A DNA stretch of 64,000 nucleotides from Desarmillaria ectypa (taxonomy: Eukaryota; Basidiomycota; Agaricomycetes; Agaricales; Physalacriaceae): contig JAUDYN010000002.1 of the NCBI GenBank assembly GCA_030407005.1, positions 4,309,584 to 4,373,583 on the forward strand. Direction: 5' to 3'. Below the pieces are notes generated by a model. That model did not search any database. It saw only the letters and a program-made list of their open reading frames with translations, and was not told the DNA's origin. Made by a program: the position numbers and the translations under genes. Positions 11,286 to 23,673 of the stretch are shown here, in pieces (position 1 is the stretch's first letter; each line of letters starts with the position of its first letter).

Positions 11286-13221
11286 TCAGAGTGTAAGCCC
11301 AATGGCTTCAAGACCTAGTACGTTCCCCCAGAGATCTATAACCTATGTCAGGGAGACGTTTCGGAAGTGAAGGAAGGAAGAAGACATACAATGGCCGCAT
11401 CAGGAGTGATCGTTCCAGCTGAACCACCAGTAACTGTAAGCTCAGAGAAATCCCACTTCCTGCGAAGGGCCGCGTTTAACACCATTCCAATATCATTGCA
11501 GAAAGTTGATTTACCCTGAGCAGTTGCCGCAGTTAACAGTGACTCGCTTCGCCCCGTCTGTGACCCTACAAGTGCATGAGTACAGAGTCAAAGAGCAGAG
11601 GTCAATGAGAGCCACAGCTTACTTGACTGTAGTAGCGCTGCCAGTGAAGTTCACGCCTCTGTAAAGGAATGGATCATCCGACCAAATTATTTCATGCACG
11701 CAAAGGCTACTCACGAAATAGGACCGCCAGTCCCAGGAGTACCATCGTCATTGGGGTATGACTGTGAGATCAAGACGCCGTATGCGGTGACACCGCTGAT
11801 AGTGTTGCTGTAAAGAATGGGTTAGTATAGTGTCTTAGAAGAAGACGAGGTAGTATTCACCCATCGTACGTGACGCCTGACACCCCAGCGCCTGTGGCTG
11901 CCGCTTGGACCTTTATTCTGCAATTCACGCGACATCAGAACATCAAGCGAAGGGGAAAAAAGTGTGGTCATACCTGAGTCCATACATAGAGTTCGTAACA
12001 GTGTTTCCAGAGATGGTCACGCCGGTGACTGTTTCGCCAGTAGCAATGGAACCAACAGAAATCCCATGGCCTCCAGAGCACTGGTTGTTTTTGAAACTAA
12101 ACAGTGTACTTGAGTGAGACCTCTCACGGACTCGAAGGCGGTTACAAACACTTACATGATGTTAGAGCCTGAGTTTATGGCAATACAATCATCTTGGTTC
12201 TTGACGATGCAGTTTTGGATCGTAACAGTGTCAGCAGAAACGTCGAAACCCTGCAGATCCATAAGCCCTGCTCAATTATTAGAATCAAGGTTCACATTTA
12301 CGTCGGTATTGTGACCAAGGCTGTTGGTGTCACCAGCACTATTGTCGACCTAGAGACAGCAGATGAGTCCACCAAGATACAAACATAGAACCACGGCGTT
12401 GTACGGTAATGGTGTCGAAGGTGAGTCCGTTGCTATTACCAATAGAGACGGCTTGTGCGGGGCTGTTCAAGACCTATCGCTAGTGTTAGCCTTATCTACA
12501 AAGAGGGGAAAGGAAGCCTTACCGTGAATTGAGAGTACGTGCCGGAGCCCTTAAACCTAGATCAATGTTAGAACATTTGAACATAATATGTAATGAAAGA
12601 GCCCACTTCAATAAGGGATGGGGTTTAGTGACCCCACCGTTCGAGCCTTTTCCGTCCCAGTAGGAGGCACCGTTTCCCTGAGCAAAATATTTTACAAGAG
12701 AAGGCGTGACCACTAGCTCGACTTACGTCAAACTTATGTCCTGCACCCTTGAACGTGACATTGTCTCCGTCGATAGTGAACAGGGGACCAGACGCTATGA
12801 AGGAAAGATGCGTTGAGCATTCAACTGGCTTACTCATAAAGTATACGCACTGGAGGTGTTGGCGAACGTGATATCGCCAGTCATAGTGACAGTTGCGCCG
12901 GCTTGGGGCTGTTGAAGGTATATATGAGCGAGTGCGTCAAACACCAAAAAGTACGGGATATTACTGAGAGTATCAAGGTGCCTATGAAATACGCATGTCA
13001 GCAAGAAGACACTCGAAAGAGAAGATGTCATCCAGCTTACTTCCACTCGGGACAGTGAACGAATTGATGGTGACCGACGAGCAGCTCGATATCGAGGAAG
13101 CGGCGGCAACGGAGTCAACAACGCAGCCCGCACGCGCTTCAAGGTCCTTTGCTGGCAGAGCCGACACGAGCGCGAGCACGGTAGTAGTTAAGATAAATTG
13201 GTAGAATGCGTGTCCGAACAT
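11286..13221 (-). CDS. Endopolygalacturonase, glycoside hydrolase family 28
   Basis: The protein would hydrolyse alpha-1,4-galacturonan bonds of pectin outside the cell. The ATG at 13221-13219 opens a signal sequence (MFGHAFYQFILTTTVLALV) followed by a Lys/Glu/Arg-containing propeptide-like stretch. About 16 exons separated by short introns can be joined in frame. The GH28 motifs appear in order: WDGKGSNGG, HNTDGFDVS (first Asp), QDDCIAINSG (two catalytic Asp), GGHGISVGS (catalytic His) and GLRIK (substrate-binding Arg and Lys). A C-terminal VTVNCGNCSG segment is typical of the family. The total of about 385 residues is normal. I placed the end at the TGA at 11288-11286 after a last intron opening GTATGT; that final exon is the least certain. 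All key residues are present and no frame break was found. It lies alone between two transposon blocks. Confidence 0.9.
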
Positions 13222-14903
13222 TTGGCAGAGATGTGAAGAGAAGCAAAGGATGCTGGTTACTCTGCCAGAAGAGCATGCATTAAATACTACAGCGCTGGAT
13301 GAACCACGGAGGTTTATTAGTATGATATTGGTAGTAAGATGATGGCAAGGTCGTCGAGCCATTGATTTGCGCGGATAAAATGCTCTGGAGAATTCCCGGT
13401 CGCCACCCTTGTGAACTTGCCCAAATCAGGGAGTCCGGCCTGATTTTAGTTGGACCATGGAAATCCTCTCTGATACTAATATTCACAATTAAATGAGCCA
13501 AATGCTAGTCTTGAGTATAAAAACTCACCCGAAATTTGGGCTCTGCTAAGGACCGGAATTTTTATGGATCACGTCCGTGTCCATTGCTTTGTCCGCTATC
13601 TCTAATTCGTTGCATGTGGCTGATAGAATGGAATCCTTTTGCCGGTATGTTTCGTGTATCCTCATAGGCATTGTAAGCATAAATGGCACTATGTCTATGC
13701 TTCAGGGCCTTCCCATCAATCCGACCGTGTCTATCTTTGGAGATGAGATTCGAACAAATATCAGAGTAATCAAACTAACCCTCATTGTCCCTACATCACA
13801 GGATCACTTCGACGCATCTGTACTTCAAATGATGAATGCTACATAACCTCTCCAGACCGGATTAGGTAGCATCTCTTCTTCGAGAATCATCCAGACCATC
13901 CCTGTAGCAATGCGAGTCCGACGCGAAGAACCGTTCCTCGGAGAAATAAAAAAATGTTGCTATTTATAGACGACAGTTTTCACCTCTGACTAAAAAGGGG
14001 CAACGAGGATGAGTGGAGGGACTCTGTACTTCCACATCTTGTATACTGCGTCCGGCGTAAGTGGTACCGGGCCTTGTAATGATGGTGATGATGACGTGCC
14101 GCCCGTGCTCCAGTTGACGATTACCAAGGATAATTGCCCTTTAGGTGATTTTCTTCACCTTTCAAATGAGGGGAACGGCTTAAAAGACAAAATAAGCGAA
14201 ATAAATGATGCGGGTTCCATATGTTACCGTGTGTACAATTGTGTACAATTGTGTACCGCGTCTCTGATAGACTATTGAGGTCATTATGTGAGAATAAGAA
14301 GCGAGCAAGCGTATTTACCATATTTAACACTTACACGCCAACAATCCATTCATAATGACACGGCTTTCTGATCATAAGTTCGTGTGGATGGTGCTGGTGT
14401 TGGTGTTTGTATCGGCACAAGTCCTCGCTTATTTCTGTTGCTTGCCAATCTGCAACGATGCCGATATTAGCTTCGGCACCGAACCATGGTGTTGTTTCTG
14501 AAGCGATGTCAGAGGCTATCACGAGATACGCCGACAGAAAACCACCAAATGGCACGTGCCACACTATCGTAAATTTTTTCACGCTGGTGTCGCCACATAC
14601 TCGCAAGCCAGTAATGGACAAGAACAATTACTTGCAGTACCACCCAAGCTGCCATGAGACATGTTCGACAGGGTTGGTCTCATTCGGAGGGGACCGGCCA
14701 CTCTCGAGCCAGGATTCGTATGTGAATCAGCGCAGAAACACTTCTGAGGTTGCAATACTGTTATGTGTGGGTCTTTTTGCCCAAAAATCAGGACTGAAAA
14801 ACCGGTGCCGTTTTGGGCCGGTCTTTGGCTTGAAGGTTTAGGTACCAAAAGGTCTTGACAAATATAGTGCGGTTTGTACCTATTTTTCGTATCTGTATTT
14901 TAG
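13222..14903. other. Intergenic host DNA upstream of GH28
   Basis: No gene can be supported. ORFs at 14331-14841 overlap on both strands with no recognisable domain. A short tandem of TGTGTACAAT occurs near 14231. Confidence 0.4.
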
Positions 14904-15209
14904 CCAAGAAGAGCGAATGAAAAACGCGCGGTCTTTGGACAGGTTTTATACAGATCTTCGATCTGGTCTTCGCCCAAGAAAGACATGTCGAAAGACTCCA
15001 ATCTTATGGCAGGTTTGTGGTGAGTCTTTTGAGCAGAAAAATCTGAGGGAAAAAACAAAGGAAGGGACACCAAAGACCGGTATAACTCACCAAAAACCTG
15101 CCGTAATATTTATGGGTCTCTCGATGTCTTCCTTGGGTGAAGACCATATTGAGTACCTGTATAAAACTGGCCCAAATACCGCGCGTTTTTCATTCGATCC
15201 TCTTGGGTC
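14904..15209. repeat. Foldback (inverted repeat) element
   Basis: A left arm at about 14904-15025 and a right arm at about 15084-15209 are reverse complements with scattered mismatches, separated by about 58 bases. Shared blocks include GAATGAAAAACGCGCGGT and GGTTTTATACAG. The structure is like a MITE or foldback element or the remnant of an inverted duplication. It would form a long hairpin if transcribed. Confidence 0.8.
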
Positions 15210-16107
15210 TATCTGTCATCGGGGTAATGGTCCCCGTCGTCGCATCAATCCTGTGCCCTTCCTTGTACATTCCTATCTTCTCTGAAACTACCTATCAGAC
15301 TGTCTTGTTCTGTATTGCTTGGCCGCGGCATTGGTTGACCGTTGGTGCCAATGAATTGGGCCTAAGAAGAAGAGTTCTTTGAAGAATGCTAACTTTCCTT
15401 TCGAAGTACTCTGCATCGGACGATAAACGAAGACCATCCAGGCAATAGATGTTCATTTCTCCGAGCTACATTGATTTGCGATAGCGTAAAAAACCCAGCT
15501 TGTGTGGAAAGACTAAGTTATTTGAGGAAGTCGCGTATATTTCCTTAGGCCAGTTACGGTAGACCACTATATTACGTGTTGTTACCAGGGCAAATTAGAC
15601 AAGTGTCCCAAACCCAGGAATATCAGCATTCCTATGGTCGCAAACATCAGCCCGGACTCTGCCTACAAATTAATAACATAAACTCGCCTCTACTCTGCTC
15701 AGTTTGCCATGAAGGCCTTAGTCACCCACGGAGCTGCAGCATCATCAACATGACTCTTCAGCGATACCGGGAGAAGAGACAGACCTTCAAGTCCCATTAC
15801 ATACTTCGCGTACGGCAGCTCAAAAGATACCATCTTTCACTCCATGCAAAACGTTCAAAATCTATGTCCATGGCACTGAAACCGCTTGATAGCGAGCCCG
15901 GTCAGGGGCATATGGGACGAAACTGAAATCGTAATAAGCCTCTTTGGGGCATGAACATATAGAGAGTTATAGTAACACACGGAAGCTTGTAAACAAATGG
16001 TGGAGTGGAAATGACGCCTCACTGTCACCGTCTTTAGTCACCCAAGCAGTGCATTTGTATTGCAGTTCATTGTATTCAGCATCGAATTTCAGAAGAGTCT
16101 AGCATTC
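15210..16107. other. Intergenic, no confident gene
   Basis: Only short ORFs without recognisable motifs are seen. CpG content is normal, unlike the transposon block that follows. Confidence 0.4.
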
Positions 16108-16490
16108 ACATCGAAAAAAAAACAGTGCGTCATCATTAAAGAATGCAGGACTCCGGACAATGAGAGTCGGGCAGAAGACAGTCGGCCCAATTACCCAGTT
16201 GCGGCCTCTTTGCTTCCTACTACCATCATGGACGTGACTCCTCTCCTTCACCTACCCTCTTCTTTCCACAATAAACCAATATTTTGGCATATAACCATGT
16301 CTACTGTCAATATTTATATATCAGGTCCTTGGAGAGCATTGCAAAATCTTCTTTTGGATTTTGGGTATCAGGTGCATTCCTTCATAGGGCATGCATACTG
16401 TAAAGGTTGACCATTCTCTTCCACAGAGATTTCTTGGATATTTTTGCTAGCAAGATAGCTTCTCTGTGCTCCAGACTGCCTACTGCTGTC
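16108..16490 (+). repeat. Repeat R4, copy 2 (inverted partner of 23674-24048)
   Basis: From an A-run through CAGTGCGTCATCATTAAAG to CTGTGCTCCAGACTGCC, this segment matches the reverse complement of 23684-24048 almost base for base. The copy here retains CpG at sites where the other has CpA or TpG. A more distant relative is at 10550-10830. The product is unknown if it ever encoded one. Confidence 0.8.
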
Positions 16491-16943
16491 TAGCAGGTTC
16501 TCTTTGTTTAACTTGAGGACATGGGTCAAACAATGGTTTGCAGGAGTACTTAAAAAAGCAAAAGCAAAGAAAACCACAAGTGGAGGGTCATCCTCTATTC
16601 TGACAATGTAGCCTTCATCAATGCTAGTCTGTGCACTGACTGTATGTGTGAACATTGGTGTTGGTGGGCTGCATCAGTGCATTTTTTTACTGATATGAAA
16701 CTGTTCTAAGCTCTGATTGATATCTTTTGGAAGGCCAATGCTATGAATAAATGCTCACCAAGCACTCTCAAATGCTCCTTGTTGGATGAGAGTCTTCACC
16801 AGCATTCATCCAGATCCCCTCAACTCTATGCCATCCAGCAATCATCACAATCATCCTGAATTACCAGGTTTCCCAGCACCAGTGGCACAAATTTTAACCC
16901 CATCAATGACATGGGCACTCCTTGACATGACATTGTACATGCT
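16491..16943. other. CpG-free transposon-like sequence, unassigned
   Basis: No ORF or repeat match could be recognised. Base composition is that of the transposon island. Confidence 0.3.
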
Positions 16944-17358
16944 TGTTATGATTTTTCCACTTATCTTACCATTGTCACTGTCCCATTATCACTATCTCCC
17001 ATAGCTATCACCATCATCTTGCCTACCTCAGATCACTTCAGCAATTGTACTGTGGCTCATGATGGTCACTCACTGAATGAACCTTTCTTATTGATTCATG
17101 CATAGACTGCATGACTACTATATCCGCATTTGGACTCCTAGTTTTAGTATATAAGTAGGATAGCTCTCTCTATAAAACCCCAGCCTCCAGCTAAAGTTTA
17201 TTCATACCAATCCTTCACTTCTAGAACTCAGCTAAGACTTAGTCCTTCTTCATCAGGTCTGAAGATCATAGCTGCATTACTCTGGGTGACTGTCCAAATG
17301 TGAGACAGTCTGGGGAAATAGTGTATGTCTGCAGATCATGTGGAGTTCAAGTCTAACA
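16944..17358 (+). mobile_element. LTR family 2, diverged copy
   Basis: It begins TGTTATGATTTTTCC and ends GTCTAACA, with a TATATAAGTAG-like box near 17149. It resembles the other family 2 LTRs but is more diverged and slightly longer (415 bp). No target duplication was found (ATGCT against ATTAT). Confidence 0.65.
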
Positions 17359-18452
17359 ATTATCTTGAAGCTTTCCCATGGTTTCTTCACTGCCAGCTGT
17401 GAAGATACTATATGAATGACTCTAAACTTGAACAATGAACAAATGATCACCATTAGCACCACCATAGAGGGTGCTATCCTAATCTTTTTCTTTACCACTC
17501 TTATCTTCCTTATGTGAGAAGAACAAATCAGAAACTACCTATATCATACATGCATCCTTTATCCCCAACCACCACCCCCCCTCCCCTATCACTATGTTCT
17601 CCCTCACTGAAACACCACCACCTCAAGAATGAATGCCACAGGTTTGGCATTCTCTCTAGAGGAGAACCTCACAAACCACCACATCTTTTTCCTCTACCAA
17701 TCCTCCAATGAATTTCCACCATGTCAGGAGGAATCCATTCAATCACCAATCCCTGGCTCCAACCATGCAGCTATGATGGAACAACTCTCCACTGCTGAGG
17801 AATATGGTAGAGACTTATGGACTAGGTTCAGAACCCCAAGCAACTCACCCCCACCCTATGTGCCAGCCCACCCCACTCATGCAAGGGTATAATACCATAA
17901 CAACACCAGGATGGTGTTACCCCATCCCAATAACCTCTATGGGCCACTCAGGACCATATCAAGATTCCCAACTAGCCCCAGGGTTGACTTCCCCCACCCC
18001 AACCCTGGCCCACCAATGAGGAGAGCAGCAACTCCAGCTCTTCACTCTGCTTCATCAAGCTATCAGATGATGCCCTGTCCACACCTGCCCTCTAAGCTGA
18101 GGATGATCCCCTCAATCCCTGAGGCCCCAATTATGAGTGGCCAAAGCTCACTGACAGTGATTGGGGAATTCTTGGCCCCTTTTAAACCAAAGCCTGAGAA
18201 CTCTGAAGATAGGATGTCAAAGCTGGGACATCTTGGCCAGGAATCCATCCTGATATGGATGAATACCTGGCCCTCAACTAAGGAGATCCCATTTGGGATC
18301 CTTATGCTAGCACCACTATACACACTCAGATACATGCCAACCAGGGCCGCAGTCTATACCCCCCATTGGCAGAGGATAGACTATCAGGACTATGAACAAG
18401 GACAGCTGATGAACAGCAGGAATTAGAGCACACCCTCCTGATACTTGGCCAT
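17359..18452 (+). pseudogene. Retroelement ORF1 (proline-rich, gag-like), decayed copy
   Basis: Reading across frames from about 17630 to 18430 gives a proline-rich N-terminal part and then a conserved block with GPNYEWPKLTDSDWGIL and DMDEYLALN, a stop, then GDPIWD. The same block occurs on the minus strand at 26000-26350 (GPDYNWPDLTNVDRDLF) and in a scrap at 19214-19292 (ANYNWPELTEIDRTLL). No nuclease or polymerase motif is visible. A structural (gag-like) role is inferred from position beside LTRs. Stops and frame changes make it non-functional. It is followed directly by a truncated LTR-1. Confidence 0.5.
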
Positions 18453-19213
18453 TGATGTGCTTGGTAATGGAGAGTGACAAAAAAATTAGAGAATGGCAAT
18501 GAGCACCAACACACTAAACCTCTCACTACTCTACACTTAATCACCAATATTGAATTCAGGTGGTTTCAAGTATGATGGAGGCACTCTACAGACTTCAATA
18601 ATTAAGTACAGTTGTCTTAAAGATGTTTTACTCATTACTAGTGAGTTATACAAATTACTACTCATACTAGTGGGGTGGATAAGACACAATTAGATAAAGA
18701 GTGACTACTGCACTTGTTCTGACTGAAACTGTTTCAGAATGGTCGCACTGTTGGCCCTATACTGCTTCCTGCAAGTGATAAACACTTGACCAGTCACACT
18801 CTTGGCCTAAGAATAAACTACAACTCTGATAACTTTGCTTGAACTAACTTCAAAACACTCTGGACCTTTGCAGGACACAACAGTGACTCTAATGGACTTC
18901 AATTCAATGCAATACTATGGGTGACTTGGCGACTATTAATCACTTTGTCAAGGGTAAGCACAAAAGCCTTTAATTGGGGACACCAGTTACTACCAGTGAG
19001 GGCTCAACTGCGGGGATGGCTTGCCTGCTTTGCATGAGCGCCCATCCCACTACTTATATACTACTGAGGGAAAACTATAAATATCATCTGGGTATAGGGT
19101 ATATTGGTAAGGATTTCTTGGCTAGTCATGAATAATGGTGAATAATTATGCAATAGTCAGTCTAGTCAGTTTTCTTTTCAAATGATCAGTCTAGAGACTC
19201 CACAGTCAGTCTT
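18453..19213 (-). mobile_element. LTR family 1, truncated copy
   Basis: It starts TGATGTGCTTGGTAA and follows the LTR-1 minus strand to about 19213, where it stops after AGTCAGTCTTTTC. It has lost more CpG than the full copies. It ends against the ORF1 scrap at 19214. Confidence 0.75.
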
Positions 19214-19292
19214 TTCACAACAGCCCCTTCAATGCTGATGGGGCCAACTATAATTGGCCTGAGCTCACTGAGATCGACAGGACCCTACTCAG
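19214..19292 (+). pseudogene. ORF1 scrap between two LTR-1 copies
   Basis: This fragment of about 70 bases reads FNADGANYNWPELTEIDRTL and matches the conserved block of ORF1 at 18120 and 26200. It lies between opposite-facing LTR-1 copies. Confidence 0.55.
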
Positions 19293-20651
19293 TGATATGC
19301 TGTCTATGTGTTCACACCTAGATTTTGCAATTTTGTAATAATACTATTGCATATCTATCCTATACTAGTGATACATAGAGGACTATAGCTGAGGCTTTGA
19401 GCTGATAGTTAAAAGCAGTAAGCAACTGGTAGAGCCAGGACTTAGATGCAACACCATTAGTGGGTTAAATCTACCAGCCAGCCAGACTAGTAACTCAAAT
19501 GCTAGCAGGACTAAGTGAAATACAGCCACTAGCAAATGAAGGATGCTACTAGCACACCAAAACCAGGAGCAGAGTACACAGATCTCATGAAGTTCTGTCA
19601 CTAGCAGCCCAGACTGGGCATAAACACCTAAGTCAGGATAACTAGTCACATGGCAATCTTGAAACAGGACTTAGAAATAAATTAGGAATGGATTAACCTT
19701 GAGCCCAGATCCGACTATTTTGATATAGATCTCTTATGATCGATGCTAGTGGAGCCGGACTGCACCCTCGATCATGATCGGATAGCTGTTACAGGCACCA
19801 ATATCCAGGTATTCATATAACTGTGTTACTAGGGCATGTAGTTGGGTGAAGGGTGCGGAAAGACTGACTGTGGAGTCTCTAGACCGAATATTTGAAAAGA
19901 GAACAGACTAGACCGACTATTGTGTGATTATTCACCATTATTTGTGACTAGCCAAGAAATCCTTACCAATATACCCTATACCCAGATGATATTTATAGTT
20001 TTCCCTCAGTAGTATATAAGTAGTGGGATGGGTGCTCATGCAAAGCAGGCAAGCCATCCCCGCAGTTGAGCCCTCACTGGTAGTAACTGGTGTCCCCAAT
20101 TAAAGGCTTTTGTGCTTAACCTCGATGAAGTGATTAATAGTCACCAAGTCACCCATAGTATTGCATTGAATTGAAGTCCATTAGAGTCACTGTTGTGTCC
20201 TGCAAAGGTACAGAGTGTTTTGAAGTTAGTTCAAGCAAAGTTCTCAGAGTTGTAGTTTCTTCTTAGGCCAAGAGTGCCACTAGTTAGCCAAGAGTGCGAC
20301 TAGTCAAGTGTTTATCACTTGTAGGAAGCAGTATAGGGCGAAGAGAGCCACTAGTTCGAAGCAGTTTCAGTCAGAATAAGTGCAGTAGCTCAAACCAAGT
20401 CACTCTTATCCAATTGTGTCTTACCCACCCCACTAGTACAAGTAGTACTTTGTATAACTCACTAGTAATGAATAAAACATCTTTAAGACAACTGTACTTA
20501 ATTATTGAAGTCTGCAGAGTGCTTCCATCATACTCGAAACCACCCGAATTCAATATTGGTGATTAAGTGTAGAGTAGTAAGAGGTTTAGTGTGATTGGTG
20601 TTCATTGCCATTCCCTAATTCTTTTGTCACTCACTGTTACCAAGCACATCA
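19293..20651 (+). mobile_element. LTR family 1, full copy B
   Basis: This 1359 bp LTR runs from TGATATGCTGTC to AAGCACATCA, the same length as copy C at 24055-25413 and nearly identical to it in the opposite orientation. A TATATAAGTAG promoter-like box lies near 20012. Flanks CTCAG and CTGCC give no target duplication. The first 70 bp carry TpG and CpA where copy C has CpG. Confidence 0.88.
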
Positions 20652-20765
20652 CTGCCAATGGTGGTACCAAGTGTAATGCTTTGTCAGTTTTCACATTCTT
20701 CTGGCATAGGTTGGTGCTTTGTCATGTCTAGTGGTGATGAGATGGTTGAGGAATCTTCCAACTAA
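20652..20765. other. Short CpG-free spacer
   Basis: I see nothing recognisable in it. It separates LTR-1 copy B from an LTR-2 copy. Confidence 0.3.
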
Positions 20766-21148
20766 TGTTAGGACCTCATTCGCCCATGATCTTGGGATCA
20801 GGCACAACTCTTAGGCTGTCTTGCATTTGGACAATTGCCCATTATCAGAGTGTGGCTTAAATCTTTGGATGCATGTAAAGAGTATATGAATTAAGTTTAG
20901 TTGGAAGATGGAGAATATACACAAATAGTACATTACTTATATACTGAAAACTGAGATTAATTATAGTGTTTGTCTATGTATATGTCATTCATGAACTGTG
21001 TGTTCATTGTGGTCAGATAGTGGTATGAGGGTGGTATGCAGGTGACAGCATGAGTGGATCAATGGTGTTTATCAATGGGAGATCAACATGGAGTGAGAAT
21101 AGTGATAAGATGTTGTGATAAGATAAGGAAAATGGAAAAATTGTAACA
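20766..21148 (-). mobile_element. LTR family 2, reverse copy
   Basis: It runs from TGTTAGGACC to GTAACA on the plus strand, 383 bp, and resembles the LTR at 6311-6706 in the same orientation. It truncates the gag gene that lies to its right. No 5-bp duplication was found. Confidence 0.75.
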
Positions 21149-22790
21149 TATGCCATAAGTTGAGTGGCTTGAATTTTTCATGCTTCTTATACAAGCTTAT
21201 TATCTGAGAAGGTATAATTGTTGAATAATTCATGGATATACAATTTCAGTGGTTCCCATAGCTTGTGTGAATATCATATTGATGGAAGCAGATATCTTGT
21301 GCTCTTTGTGCTATTTGTCAATTTATGCCTTCAGTAATTATGACCCCTTGAATAGGTCAGAACCATCTGGCAAAGTTAGCCTCTACTTATTGTAGTCACA
21401 CTTGATGAGACCACTATCAGTATCTGCTTTCCTGGCAGTGCAATCCCTATAACCTGTGTTGCATCCATCATATCCACACTTCCTGTTATTGCTGCTGGAT
21501 CCTTCTTTGTCTGCAAGTTTCTGGATAGCAGCCAGTAACTTTTCTTCCATGGATTCTGTTTTAACAGAGAGAGCCACTTGTTGTAGAGCAGTTGATGCAG
21601 CTGCTTGGCCTGGCATTTCTGGAATTGGCTGCCCATAGGGTGAATACCCATATGGATTATAAAAGGTAAGTGGCAGACTCATAACAGATGCCTGTTGTAA
21701 GGCATCTATCATTTCTGCTATGCTTCCCCCAGTTGCTACTGGAGATTGCCCATAAGCTAGAGCAGATGCTACTTGCTGACCTTGCATAGGATAAGGTGGT
21801 AGCATTGCTTGAGGTGTATATGGCATGTATACTAGAGTGGGATTGACATAAGAAAACCTATAGCTTTCCAGCACATACTTGGCAGTCTTCCAGACTTCTT
21901 CTACAGGGAAGAGTTGTGCTGGATCCTGGTTAGGGAATTGCATGGCCAGCTGCTGGTCAACCAACATCCTCAATCCTGGATGAATAGCAGATATCTCTGC
22001 CCTAGTGTATTCATGTGCTGACATCAGCAGGTTGGTTTCTGTAGTAAGGTCTAATCCAATGCTTTGAATATATCTGTCAAAGTGGCCAAATTCATCCAAT
22101 GATGCTATATGTGAGACCCTTAACATCCTAGCCACTTCTTCCAGGTGAGTGAGCATGTAGCAGCAGGTCTCATTAGACTTCAGATAGAACTCATACATGT
22201 GGGATTTAAAAGCTGCCCAATTTGCTGCAGCCACATTAGCTGGCATAGCTTCAGACAACTTTTCTCATAGGTTTGCCTAGATCAGATCCACATATAGGAT
22301 TGCTGCCTGGATAAAATCCCAATCTGTTTGCTGTCCAACTGCTTTACATGTCTGCTCTATCTCATCAAAGTAGATGGGTAGGATTATTGAGTCTTGATCT
22401 TCTTTCTATCCCTAGCTTGGAGCTCTGTCAGAGCCTCTAATGGGTAGTTGTGGTTGTTGTATCATATTAAAATGTAAATGAATCCTTCTAATCCTAGCCC
22501 AACAATATGTTCTGTCTGGTGGTAGGAAACTTGATGAAGGAGGTGGGCTTGGTTCTTCTGGCTCTAGGGATCAGGTATGGTGTAATGCTGGGTTATTTTG
22601 GTGTGAGCTGGTAGGCTCTGGGTCTGAATTTGAGCATTGGTGGATGGGTAACTCTATGGATACACCCTCTGAATGTGATTATTCCAATGATGAGGACTCT
22701 AGGATAGCCCTTACTTCTTCATATGTGGATGTGAAGGTTGTGTCATAATGAAAGTGTCTTGACTCATTATCTGGTACCAAGTCAAATAGA
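21149..22790 (-). pseudogene. gag: LTR retrotransposon Gag, decayed
   Basis: The longest open stretch is 22258-21383 (291 residues), and homologous sequence continues on both sides. Upstream, a readable part includes DSIILPIYFDEIEQTCKAVG. Downstream, RLTLPDGSD...HKEHK is seen, with several stops. It has the layout of basidiomycete Ty3-type Gag: a helical capsid-like N-terminal half (YIQSIGLDL, EVWKTAKYVLES), a Pro/Gln-rich middle and a cysteine cluster (CGYDGCNTGYRDCTARK) that looks like a degraded zinc knuckle. Gag packages element RNA. Its own 5' LTR is the family 3 LTR at 22935-23673. The pol part was removed where LTR-2 at 20766-21148 begins. Confidence 0.75.
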
Positions 22791-22914
22791 TCCTTCTTGT
22801 TAGATATCCTATCACCTGCAGTGGCTTGTAGGGTAGCTCTGAATGCTTCCACTTCTAAGCATTATAGAGTTGGACAAAGGGTTCTTCTTTCTCCTGCAAT
22901 TGTGGTTCAATTCC

Positions 22915-22932
22915 CCCTCACAGTAGGCTCCA
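22915..22932 (-). other. Candidate primer binding site of the gag element
   Basis: Two bases after the inner end of LTR-3, the minus strand reads TGGAGCCTACTGTGAGG. TGG is the expected start for pairing with a tRNA 3' CCA end. The tRNA has not been identified. Confidence 0.35.
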
Positions 22933-22934
22933 CT

Positions 22935-23673
22935 TGTAAGGCTGGCAAAGTCTCTGGTGAGAGAATTACAGTTTGCTTTTGCAAGCCCTTTTGTATACAG
23001 TAAGTATATGAGGAGGTGCAAGAACCACCTGCTTTATATCAGTTAGGATCTGCTTCTGATAGTGGATAAGAGTGAAAGAGTGGGACTCAGCATCCTTTCA
23101 AGAGATTTGGGTTGTGAGAGCAGTTTCTAAGCAATAGCAACAAGCTTCCATGCTGTCCACTAGCAATACTAGGCACAAGGCTGCTAAAGTATGCTAAGCT
23201 GGAGGCTTGGATAAAGAACTTATTCCTTTAGTGTGCTATGAGCTGTATTGATTATTCTCTGGTTACATTGGTGCTTTTATACTTCTCCAACTTCTTACAC
23301 CTATACCTATCTGCTCTGACAACTTGCCAAGTAGCAACCTGCTCCATTGTGTCCACTCTCTTTTTACACTCCTAAATGATTCTCCTAAAGAAAAACCATA
23401 TGGGATCACCATTCTTGATGATATTAAGGCAGAGGCACAGGCTTCCACTGGCTGATGGCCATCCTTTATGCTCTGGTGAAAAAGCAGGTTACTGACAGCA
23501 GATGGTAGTGCAGATAGCAGTCCATTGGAAAAGCAAGTTACTGACAATGGATAGTCATGTGGATGGCAGTCTGTTGTCCCCTGACCTTCATTTCCTTTAT
23601 TTCTAGTAGATCCTTAGTCCTGTGGCTTGGCAGAAGCCAATATTTGGTGCACACATATGTGTGGTGCAGCACA
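22935..23673 (-). mobile_element. LTR family 3, 5' LTR of the gag element
   Basis: On the minus strand it starts TGTGCTGCACC and ends GCCTTACA, 739 bp. The boundaries were set by comparing with the partial copies at 1110-1335 (inner end) and 32637-32922 (outer end). It sits directly upstream of the Gag ORF on the same strand. Confidence 0.7.

Noticed and set aside
14407..14841. 144-codon plus-strand ORF opposite two minus-strand ORFs
   Set aside because: No domain or coding pattern that favours one strand.
22890..22925. tRNA T-loop-like GTGGTTCAATTCCCC
   Set aside because: There is no tRNA body around it; it lies just inside an LTR.
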